Assembly: GCA_024225895.1 (NCBI GenBank)
Contig: JAAEMC010000661.1
Coordinates: 1 to 7,981, forward strand
From: Desulfobacteraceae bacterium
GTDB lineage: Bacteria; Desulfobacterota; Desulfobacteria; Desulfobacterales; Desulfobacteraceae
Length of the DNA: 7,981 bases
Direction of reading: 5' to 3'
Part shown: one piece after another, positions 1 to 5,069 of the stretch
Numbering within the stretch: the stretch's first letter is position 1
How the letters are laid out: every line of letters begins with the position of its first letter
The notes under the pieces: model-generated
The model's input: the letters and a program-made list of their open reading frames with translations, nothing else
What the model was told of the DNA's origin: nothing
Databases searched by the model: none
Position numbers and translations under genes: made by a program

Positions 1-2
1 AC

Positions 3-92
3 CAAGTAGCTCATTTTGTAGAGTTCAAAGATGAAAAGGAATTTATAGAAAGAAGTGCTTTGTCAGAGATTGGGGGAACAAATCTTGCGTAA
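3..92 (+). pseudogene. C-terminal fragment of an unrecognised CDS
   Basis: A reading frame is open from the window edge and ends at TAA 90-92. It gives about 29 residues ending in SALSEIGGTNLA. The frame is rich in charged residues and reads like real coding sequence, but no family is recognised. The repeat unit starts 17 bp after the stop. The fragment could be the natural end of a gene whose start lies outside the window, or a gene altered by events at the repeat. Its position beside toxin/immunity remnants suggests it belonged to the same locus. That is inference. Confidence 0.4.
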
Positions 93-108
93 AATTCGTA
101 GTAATTAA

Positions 109-364
109 TGTAATGGGGTCAGGTCTTGATTAGTGACTAAACCATAGATAATGATAAGGGAGGGGGTCGTATCTTGAATAGTGAATAAGTCTTGACATTC
201 ACATTCATGTCGGTCACTTAACCCATAAAGCAATTGGCCAACATCTCTGGCTACATATTAATCGGTCAGTTATTGTGTCAAGCGCTCGAAAATTACGATG
301 AAAGAAAATACTGAATTTCAAACAGGTTGCAAGAAAATTTATTCACTCTTCAAGATGTGACCCC
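109..364 (+). repeat. MITE-like element, copy 1 (full length)
   Basis: The core element is 163-364 (202 bp). Its left end GGGGTC followed by TCTTGAATAGTGAATA is the inverted complement of its right end TTATTCACTCTTCAAGA followed by TGTGACCCC, with one mismatch in the shared part. An extra outer left end (GGGGTC at 115, then TCTTGATTAGTGACTAA) precedes it, and copy 2 shares this arrangement. Inside, from about 217, the sequence matches the transposase C-terminus seen in copy 3, but a 1-bp deletion near 246-263 breaks the frame. A small hairpin (GTGAAT 181-186 with ATTCAC 197-202) lies near the left end. It carries no gene of its own and probably depends on a transposase supplied in trans. Confidence 0.8.
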
Positions 365-442
365 GTACTCTCTTTTGCAGATGATGCCATAGACGCAGGG
401 AGAACATCATTATTTGATCGTTTTCTAAATCTTTTTAAATAA
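365..442 (+). pseudogene. C-terminal CDS fragment cut by copy 1
   Basis: From the last base of the repeat, one frame stays open to TAA 440-442. It encodes about 25 residues ending in TSLFDRFLNLFK, and its stop is 24 bp before the ATG of the small membrane protein. Tight spacing to a downstream small gene is typical of a toxin C-terminus followed by its immunity gene, but the peptide is too short to assign to a family. The repeat appears to have removed or displaced the upstream part. Confidence 0.35.
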
Positions 443-466
443 ATTTTGGAGGAATTCGGAGAAAAA

Positions 467-817
467 ATGAAATTTAAAATAGGAATGTCCATCATTGGAA
501 TACTGCTTATTGGAATTGTCTTCTTGGGATTTAAATATTTTGATACCGTTTTATTAGTAAACGATATGCAGTTCGGGATAGATTATAGAGACAAACAAAT
601 TAAAACTCTTCAATCTTTATTCATGTCAGCTGCAAGTGAAACGAGCCGCCCAAAGATAGTTCATAATATAAACAAAAATTTTGATGACAATGCGATTATT
701 AAAGAATTTGATGATCGGATCGAAGCAAACGAAATAGTAGTGATTTTCGATAAAGAAACAATTAAAAGCATAGTGACTATTAATGAGTATAGTGTAATGG
801 GGTCAGGTCTTGATTAG
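467..817 (+). CDS. Small single-pass membrane protein, 3' end altered by repeat
   Basis: The protein has 116 residues from ATG 467. I prefer this start to TTG 446 because GGAG at 458-461 is 5 bp upstream and the membrane segment then begins near residue 6. The sequence shows a short basic N-terminus (MKFK), one hydrophobic helix at about residues 6-24, then a hydrophilic, acidic extracytoplasmic domain with no family I recognise. The last residues (about 110-116, MGSGLD) are encoded by the left end of repeat copy 2, so the native C-terminus was probably lost or replaced. It follows a CDS tail and precedes a toxin remnant, so an immunity-type or accessory role is possible but unproven. Confidence 0.55.
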   Translation: MKFKIGMSIIGILLIGIVFLGFKYFDTVLLVNDMQFGIDYRDKQIKTLQSLFMSAASETSRPKIVHNINKNFDDNAIIKEFDDRIEANEIVVIFDKETIKSIVTINEYSVMGSGLD

Positions 818-997
818 TGACTAAATCATAGATAATGATAAGGGAGGGGGGTCGTATCTTGAATAGTGAATAAGTCTTGACATTCACATTCATGTCGGTC
901 AGTTATTGCGTCAAGCGTTCGAAAATTACGATGAAAGAAAATACTAAATTTCAAACAGGTTGCAAGATAATTTATTCACTATTCAAGATGTGACCCC
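793..997 (+). repeat. MITE-like element, copy 2 (52-bp deletion)
   Basis: This copy is in the same orientation as copy 1 and nearly identical over the outer left end and the first 55 bp of the core, with one substitution (ACCAT to ATCAT) and one extra G in the G run. The core is 848-997 (150 bp). It lacks exactly the 52 bp that in copy 1 lie between two TCGGTCA heptamers (210-216 and 262-268) and retains one heptamer. Both terminal repeats are intact, with the right end TGTGACCCC finishing at 997. The stop codon of the upstream membrane protein lies inside its left end. Confidence 0.8.
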
Positions 998-998
998 G

Positions 999-1139
999 AG
1001 TAATTACGATAAAGAAAATAATCAAAGCTTGAGACCCGACTTAGATCATGAGCCACTAATTGGACCTCATTGGGACTATAAAGATCCAAATGGAGATTGG
1101 CATAGAATATATCCAGATAATACCATTGAGCCAAAATAA
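999..1139 (+). pseudogene. Polymorphic-toxin-like C-terminus
   Basis: An open frame runs from the end of repeat copy 2 to TAA 1137-1139 and encodes about 46 residues: SNYDKENNQSLRPDLDHEP, then LIGPHWDYKDPNGDWHRIYP and a short tail ending EPK. The PHWDY...GDWHRI..D..IEPK pattern is one I recall at the extreme C-terminus of bacterial polymorphic/RHS-type toxins. The exact toxin family cannot be fixed without a profile search. Delivery and repeat domains are absent and no start is visible, so this is a toxin tip cut off by the repeat. The next gene starts 17 bp downstream, the usual toxin then immunity order. Confidence 0.55.
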
Positions 1140-1156
1140 AAAGTTTTGGAGGGGAA

Positions 1157-1423
1157 ATGAGCATTAAAAATGATTGGAGGCTCCAAGGACAAGAAAAGTA
1201 TTTAAAAGGTAATACACTCTATTTTAAAAAATATACCATACAAAGAGAAAATTGGGACCATGACCATTGCGAGTTTTGTTCAAAAAAGTTCTCTGTATTT
1301 AAGGACTCAGGTGATTTAACCGAAGGCTACACTACCAAAGATAAATATAGATGGATCTGCAAGGTTTGTTTTAAAGATTTTAAGGATCTTTTTCAGTGGA
1401 AGCTTGAGGAAGAAAAGTGGTGA
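1157..1423 (+). CDS. Putative immunity protein with zinc-ribbon cysteines
   Basis: An 88-residue soluble protein with no signal peptide or membrane segment. It has the N-terminal block NDWRLQGQEKYLKG, then HDHCEFC (C38, C41), and near the C-terminus WICKVCFKDF (C68, C71). The four cysteines form a likely zinc ribbon. I recall this arrangement in small proteins encoded beside polymorphic toxins and therefore call it an immunity protein. The start is ATG 1157 with GGAGG at 1148-1152. It is 17 bp after the toxin-like fragment, which supports the pairing. It appears intact although its toxin is broken, so it could persist as an orphan immunity gene. Binding to the toxin is inference. Confidence 0.6.
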   Translation: MSIKNDWRLQGQEKYLKGNTLYFKKYTIQRENWDHDHCEFCSKKFSVFKDSGDLTEGYTTKDKYRWICKVCFKDFKDLFQWKLEEEKW

Positions 1424-1443
1424 TGGTGAAAAATGAACGGTAC

Positions 1444-1497
1444 CGGGTCTTGAATAGTGAATTAATCTTGACATTCATATTCATGTCGGTCACTTAA
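1444..1497 (+). repeat. MITE-like element, copy 3, left part
   Basis: This segment starts GGGTC and runs through TTGAATAGTGAAT to CATGTCGGTCACTTAA. It matches positions 174-220 of copy 1 with a few differences and a shortened left tip. The match stops at CACTTAA (1491-1497), where the IS21-like element begins. The rest of this copy resumes at 4869. The joined length, counting the 7-bp duplication once, is about 198 bp, close to the 202 bp of copy 1. Confidence 0.8.
1491..1497. repeat. Target-site duplication, left
   Basis: CACTTAA occurs here and again at 4869-4875, immediately outside the two ends of the IS21-like element. Repeat copy 1 contains a single CACTTAA at 215-221 in the matching context, so it represents the empty site. 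IS21-family elements usually make duplications of about 4-8 bp. Confidence 0.85.
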
Positions 1498-1529
1498 TGG
1501 TAACAACGGCTAAAAAATCAGCCAAAATC
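1498..1529. repeat. IS21-like left terminal inverted repeat
   Basis: The tip TGGTAACA and the block CAGCCA (1519-1524) align without gaps to the inverted right end (4837-4868), 19 of 32 positions by eye. The AAAAATCAGCCA motif recurs 24 bp further in and is a candidate transposase-binding repeat. Confidence 0.7.
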
Positions 1530-1662
1530 ATCGTTTAAAAATCAGCCAGTACTATCTATAAACCCACCTGTCCGTCATTGGCTTTAACCAAAGGCAAAAA
1601 GATTCCCATTGGAGCCCAGTTTAAAGGCACCTATTTATAATGCTGCATTTTGAAGTCTGTTT

Positions 1663-2388
1663 TTATCTCTTTCTATAGCTTTTCCCCTCCATGATAAGGA
1701 TTTCAGAGTTGTAAACAAGGCGGTCAGCAATCGCTGTGGCAACAGTAGTCCCGTCAAATATTGTCCCCCATTTTGCGAACGGCAGGTTCGTCGTAATGAT
1801 TGTCGACTTTTTTTCGTGCCTGGCGCTGATGATCTGGAAGAATAAATTTGATCCCTGTTTGCCCAGAGGAAGATAACCGATCTCATCACATACGAGAAGA
1901 TCCTGGGATTGATAATACTTAAGCTTTTTGAGCAGTGTATGATCCTGCTCGGCGGCCACGAGGTGGTTAATCATATCTACGGCAGTTGTAAAAAGAGTTT
2001 TTATTCCGGCCTGAGTGGCTGCATAGGCGATACACTTGGATAAAAAAGTCTTTCCGGTACCCGGATTTCCAATAAAAATGATATCCTTTTGATCACGGAT
2101 AAATTCCTGATCTACAAGGTTCAAAATCCGGTTTTTTTCTTTTCGCCTGGATTCATGATGGGTAAAATTAAACTGGTCAATAGTGGTCTTCTCTCCCAAC
2201 TTGGACTGTTTGAACCGCAAAGCGATTCTGGCTCTCTCACGGCAGCCGATCTCAATATCTAATAGGCGGTCTATGGTCTGCAGAGGGGATAAATTTTTCT
2301 CAATGCTGTGTTTCATAACTTCCTGCAGGTTCAAAGCGCAGTTTTTCAGGCGCAGTTCTTTAAATTTGGCGATTACATTATCCATCAT
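1663..2388 (-). CDS. istB: IS21 IstB-type transposition helper ATPase
   Basis: A 241-residue AAA+ ATPase, close to the usual 245-260. The N-terminal helical region (about 1-95) precedes Walker A GNPGTGKT (107-114) and Walker B LLVCDE (164-169). The stretch STIITTN (195-201) fits sensor I, and ADRLVYNSE (221-229) sits near the end as in IstB. In this family IstB assembles on target DNA and stimulates the IstA transposase. The start is ATG 2388, which overlaps the istA stop by 4 bp (ATGA), so the two are translationally coupled. AGGAG lies just upstream, inside the end of istA. An in-frame second ATG follows at once and could also be used. No lesion is visible. Confidence 0.95.
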   Translation of the reverse strand: MMDNVIAKFKELRLKNCALNLQEVMKHSIEKNLSPLQTIDRLLDIEIGCRERARIALRFKQSKLGEKTTIDQFNFTHHESRRKEKNRILNLVDQEFIRDQKDIIFIGNPGTGKTFLSKCIAYAATQAGIKTLFTTAVDMINHLVAAEQDHTLLKKLKYYQSQDLLVCDEIGYLPLGKQGSNLFFQIISARHEKKSTIITTNLPFAKWGTIFDGTTVATAIADRLVYNSEILIMEGKSYRKR

Positions 2389-3854
2389 TTTCTCCTTTTC
2401 AGGGCTATGGCATCATATTCGGCAAGATTTGGCTTTGGCAGCCGGATGTCGTTGAGTTCTCCGTTTTTCAGTGTGACCGGGGGATGTGTTTTCACCGGAG
2501 ACATTTCCTGATGAAGGATGTTTTGTATATATGCAGAACCGTACAGTTTATGGATTAATGCCTTTCTGAGGGCGCACATCAATGAGGGGGTACCGTAAAG
2601 ATCGTTGAGGGATAGAAGTTGAGCAACCGTTTTTTTAATGGGTTGAGACGCATCTGCCAGTTTCTCAAGATAATCTGCTGCTTCCTGTCCCAGGGAGATG
2701 AACACCATGAGCTGCCTGTCCATGAACAGCTTTTTCTTCAGTTTTTTGACCTGCTCACTGTGGGACGGAAGCTCAACTCGTTTTTTCTTTTCCCAGCTTC
2801 TATGATGGGCGGCCACCTGTTTTTCCTTATAGTAGATGGCCACTGTTCGGCTGTCGGCCTTAACAGTCACTTGTTGGCCGACCAGTCTCGGGGGAACCGT
2901 ATATGTATTAACATCAAAGCGAACGGCAAAGAATTTATCGACCCTTAATGTTTCGGTTTCCCTGTAATCCGGTAAAGGATCAGGCAAGGGCTTTAACATG
3001 CCTGTTGTTAAAAGGTCGTCAGGTTTTTTGCCGGTGGTCTGGTGTTGCCTTTGATTGGCTACTTTTTCAAGCCATACAGCAACCTGATGATTGACGTCAT
3101 CAAGGTCTGTAAAATTCCTGAGAGGCCAGAAATTATGACGCAGATACTTGATGCTGCTTTCTACCTTGCCTTTTTCATGAGGTGCCCGGATATTACAGGC
3201 CACCGGGGTGATGCTATAAGGCCGTAAAAATTCCAGGAAGGCATCATTAAAACGAATAATAGATCCTGCCCGCTCCGTTACGGCTGTCAGCATGTTGTCC
3301 ACTACAATCTCATTAGGGGTACCGCCAAAATACTGGAAGGCAGCGGCCAGGCATTGATGAAGTGTCGCCTGTTTCTGGCTGTGAGTAAAAGACACAAACA
3401 GCATTCGGCTGTAGGATTCGATAACCGCCAGGGCATATAATCGCCTTGCGCTGCCTCCATAAGCAAGATTGCCAAAATGTCCCCAGTCTATTTGCATTTG
3501 CCGGCCTGGTCGGGATTCAAAACGAATAAAGGCCTGTTTTGACTTGTGCCTTCTCAAATGCCGTAAATAATCACGGATGATGGTGATTTCTCCGTCAAAT
3601 CCTTTTTCCCTTATCATGTTTAAAATAACGGGAGCTTTGACCGTTGGATACTGGTCTAATGCTTCTTTAATCATCCCCCTGAATGGGTCTAATTTCGAAG
3701 ACCGGCCCTGTTTAGGCTTATAAGTGCTGTCAGGATATTTCAGATATTTACCTGCGGTCCCCCTGTCCAGATTCAAGGAAGCTGCAATTTGCCGGATGGA
3801 AAATCCCATACTCTTCAACCGATGGATTTCAAAAACCATTCGCTTTGCTATCAT
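2385..3854 (-). CDS. istA: IS21 IstA-type DDE transposase
   Basis: A 489-residue transposase, the normal length for IstA. A helix-turn-helix lies at about residues 6-40 (GFSIRQIAASLNLDRGTAGK). The rve-type catalytic core follows, with candidate acidic residues D123 (QIDWG), D186 (VVDNM) and E232 (KGKVESSI). The C-terminal part (about 315-370) looks like the beta-rich domain after the core. It cuts and joins the IS ends. The start ATG 3854 is 9 bp after the stop of the upstream accessory gene. AGGTG, overlapping that stop codon, is the only ribosome-binding match, so reinitiation or coupling is likely. It overlaps istB by 4 bp. The frame is intact. Confidence 0.95.
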   Translation of the reverse strand: MIAKRMVFEIHRLKSMGFSIRQIAASLNLDRGTAGKYLKYPDSTYKPKQGRSSKLDPFRGMIKEALDQYPTVKAPVILNMIREKGFDGEITIIRDYLRHLRRHKSKQAFIRFESRPGRQMQIDWGHFGNLAYGGSARRLYALAVIESYSRMLFVSFTHSQKQATLHQCLAAAFQYFGGTPNEIVVDNMLTAVTERAGSIIRFNDAFLEFLRPYSITPVACNIRAPHEKGKVESSIKYLRHNFWPLRNFTDLDDVNHQVAVWLEKVANQRQHQTTGKKPDDLLTTGMLKPLPDPLPDYRETETLRVDKFFAVRFDVNTYTVPPRLVGQQVTVKADSRTVAIYYKEKQVAAHHRSWEKKKRVELPSHSEQVKKLKKKLFMDRQLMVFISLGQEAADYLEKLADASQPIKKTVAQLLSLNDLYGTPSLMCALRKALIHKLYGSAYIQNILHQEMSPVKTHPPVTLKNGELNDIRLPKPNLAEYDAIALKRRK

Positions 3855-3863
3855 GATTTACAC

Positions 3864-4184
3864 CTATTCTTTGTGTGGGGTTTGGGGCAAAGAAAGGACT
3901 TGGAACAACGTGCCGTCATATACGATTAAATCTTTATGGATCAGGCAACTACGTGCAAAAAGATAATCCTCTTGCCTCATACCCAATGTGGCGTAAATCC
4001 TTTTATCTCCATAAAATGACAGGCCATTTTTGTCAGATACCAGCACGAGAAATAGGTATAACGCCAATTCATGCCGGGTTAGTGATTGTAAAAAGCCGCC
4101 TGTTAAAAAACGGTGGGGAATAAAACAAAAGCTGTTACCGGTACTGCGGATACGCTCCGGAACAATAACTTTTTTCCTGATCAT
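3864..4184 (-). CDS. IS21-associated small accessory protein, winged-helix-like
   Basis: A 106-residue protein from ATG 4184. I chose this start because AGGAGG lies 5 bp upstream, whereas the longer frame to 4226 has no such site. Central segments RHELALYLFLVLVSDKNGLS and IYATLGMRQEDYLFARSCLI resemble small proteins I recall beside istA in proteobacterial IS21 elements, with predicted helices like a replication-initiator winged helix. It could regulate or assist transposition, but no catalytic motif is visible and no function is known to me. It is second in the element's operon and ends 9 bp before istA. Confidence 0.75.
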   Translation of the reverse strand: MIRKKVIVPERIRSTGNSFCFIPHRFLTGGFLQSLTRHELALYLFLVLVSDKNGLSFYGDKRIYATLGMRQEDYLFARSCLIHKDLIVYDGTLFQVLSLPQTPHKE

Positions 4185-4246
4185 GGCATCCTCCTGGTCC
4201 TTGGATTTGCAAAACCTGTAACACATAAAAGCACCTGTGTCCCCGA

Positions 4247-4389
4247 GTCCATCTTTGCAATTATGACGAGCAGCCCGGCGCTGTAGTTATAAAAATTTTT
4301 ATGGGGTCCATCTTTGCAATGGTAGGAACGAGCCAAAATTTTCCTAAAAGGCTTTGGTTACATGCTTTTCTCACGTCTATCTTTGCAAT
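4247..4389. repeat. Three 15-bp repeats at the end of the zinc-finger gene
   Basis: GTCCATCTTTGCAAT occurs at 4247-4261 and 4306-4320, and GTCTATCTTTGCAAT at 4375-4389, so starts are 59 and 69 bp apart. On the coding strand they read ATTGCAAAGATGGAC, giving IAKMD/IAKID in the protein. The last one lies just outside the stop codon, so the DNA itself may be what is conserved, for example as a protein-binding site. Confidence 0.6.
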
Positions 4390-4683
4390 ACCGATGGCTT
4401 TGTCAGGTTGTTCCCTCTGGTTCCTTATTCTTTGTAAAGCCCGGTTCCTATAAGCTTTTTCAGGATTTCTTTTGCGATATTTTTTCCAATAATCAGGATT
4501 GTTGGCGAGCCATTTTTGATTGGCAAGGCGCTGGCCTTTTCTGTACTCCGGATCAGTGGCCAGCTTTTGTTTTTGCCAAAGTGCCTTTCTGGCTCTCTGA
4601 CAAGCAGGCTTTGAGCAAAACTGCTGTCGTTTATTTCTGGGGATGAAAAAGGTGTCACAGCAAGCACAAGGTATCGGGTCCAT
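4261..4683 (-). CDS. IS21-associated cysteine zinc-finger protein
   Basis: A 140-residue basic protein and the first gene of the IS operon. The N-terminus has CACC...FCSKPAC, giving a probable four-cysteine metal site (C6, C9, C23, C28). It is followed by a long Lys/Arg/Gln-rich, aromatic-rich stretch (about 29-90, with NPDYWKKYRKRNPEKAYRNR) that could contact DNA. I recall relatives beside IS21-type istAB genes that end, like this one, in an IAKMD-type C-terminus. Its C-terminal coding region contains two copies, plus a close variant at 4375-4389, of a 15-bp repeat. The start ATG 4683 has GGAGGG 4 bp upstream. The role may be DNA binding or regulation of transposition, which is inference. 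Confidence 0.75.
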   Translation of the reverse strand: MDPIPCACCDTFFIPRNKRQQFCSKPACQRARKALWQKQKLATDPEYRKGQRLANQKWLANNPDYWKKYRKRNPEKAYRNRALQRIRNQREQPDKAIGIAKIDVRKACNQSLLGKFWLVPTIAKMDPIKIFITTAPGCSS

Positions 4684-4726
4684 TATACCCTCCCTCTTGG
4701 ATATGCATCGTTGAGTACGAGGGAGA

Positions 4727-4755
4727 ATTATAAGGAAGGAATTAGATATTATAAA
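4727..4755 (-). promoter_or_regulatory. Candidate promoter of the IS21-like operon
   Basis: On the minus strand a perfect -10 TATAAT (4732-4727) is preceded after 17 bp by TTTATA (4755-4750), a 4-of-6 match to -35, with a run of nine A just upstream. It lies 44 bp ahead of the first accessory gene and inside the IS right end, so the element carries its own promoter. The motif GAATTAGAT occurs three times around it (4739-4747, 4769-4777, 4783-4791) and may be a binding site. Confidence 0.4.
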
Positions 4756-4836
4756 TTTTTTTTTAATCGAATTAGATTGAGGGAATTAGATGGGTGGCGG
4801 GGAGATTCCCTTGAAATTGATTGGAAGAAAAGCCTT

Positions 4837-4868
4837 GCTAATGGCTGGGAATTAAATCCCTGCTACCA
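4837..4868. repeat. IS21-like right terminal inverted repeat
   Basis: The outer end TGCTACCA (4861-4868) and TGGCTG (4842-4847) pair in register with the left end at 1498-1529. The duplicated CACTTAA follows directly at 4869. Confidence 0.7.
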
Positions 4869-4875
4869 CACTTAA
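4869..4875. repeat. Target-site duplication, right
   Basis: This second CACTTAA pairs with 1491-1497. From here the sequence continues CCCATAAAG and then A/C-AATTGGCCAACAT, exactly as copy 1 does after its single CACTTAA. Confidence 0.85.
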
Positions 4876-5019
4876 CCCATAAAGAAATTGGCCAACATTT
4901 AGGGCTTAAATATTCATCGGTCAGTTATTGCGTCAAGCGCTCGAAAATTACGATGAAAGAAAATACTGAATTTCAAACAGGTTGCAAGAAAATTTATTCG
5001 CTATTCAAGATGTGACCCC
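4869..5019 (+). repeat. MITE-like element, copy 3, right part, with transposase 3' remnant
   Basis: This resumes the repeat split by the IS, starting with the second CACTTAA and ending in TTCAAGA then TGTGACCCC. The frame 4872-5015 is open for 47 codons plus TGA: LTHKEIGQHLGLKYSSVSYC, then VKRSKITMKENTEFQTG and a short tail. This is the helix-turn-helix C-terminus I recall from REP-associated (Y1/IS200-like) transposases of Desulfobacterota. The TGA (5013-5015) lies inside the terminal repeat. The catalytic HUH part is absent, so the gene is a remnant. The segment TGTGACCCCGATTTTTC at the right end (5011-5027) is repeated at 5032-5048. Confidence 0.75.
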
Positions 5020-5069
5020 GATTTTTCGATTTGTGACCCCGATTTTTCACTTTTGCATAGAATATTTTT

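Larger units (their letters stand above)
1498..4868 (-). mobile_element. IS21-family insertion sequence, four genes, complete
   Basis: The element is 3371 bp, with all genes on the minus strand: zinc-finger accessory gene, winged-helix-like accessory gene, istA, istB. The ends are TGGTAACA (1498-1505) and TGCTACCA (4861-4868). They start with TG and end with CA as IS21-family ends do, and match as inverted repeats at 7 of 8 bases. Extending the comparison to 32 bp gives 19 matches, including a CAGCCA block in the same register. The left end also holds a 12-bp repeat, AAAAATCAGCCA, at 1513-1524 and 1537-1548, in keeping with the multiple terminal repeats of this family. It is larger than the usual 2-2.5 kb because of the two extra genes. 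The target is repeat copy 3, with a 7-bp duplication. All four frames are intact, so the element may still be active. Confidence 0.9.

Noticed and set aside
109..997. Directly repeated blocks that might suggest a CRISPR array
   Set aside because: There are only two long copies, of 256 and 205 bp, with terminal inverted repeats. There is no regular short repeat/spacer pattern and no cas gene.
1003..1020. ATTACGATAAAGAAAATA just after copy 2, resembling the internal ATTACGATGAAAGAAAATA of the repeat
   Set aside because: The match ends abruptly, and the same bases form part of the toxin-like reading frame (NYDKEN). It is most likely coincidence.
979..1164. Minus-strand 61-residue ORF
   Set aside because: It is antisense to the toxin-like fragment, which has a recognisable coding pattern, and it has no ribosome binding site or family match.
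1635..1889. Minus-strand 84-residue ORF
   Set aside because: It overlaps the end of istB in another frame. The istB frame carries clear AAA+ motifs.
2183..3227. Several plus-strand ORFs (2183-2455, 2308-2511, 2619-2948, 3042-3227)
   Set aside because: All are antisense to intact istA/istB and show no start signals or motifs.
3724..4667. ORFs overlapping the IS accessory genes on both strands (3724-3966, 3875-4123, 4030-4221, 4362-4646, 4425-4667)
   Set aside because: They are shadows of the two accessory genes, which have good ribosome binding sites and operon spacing.
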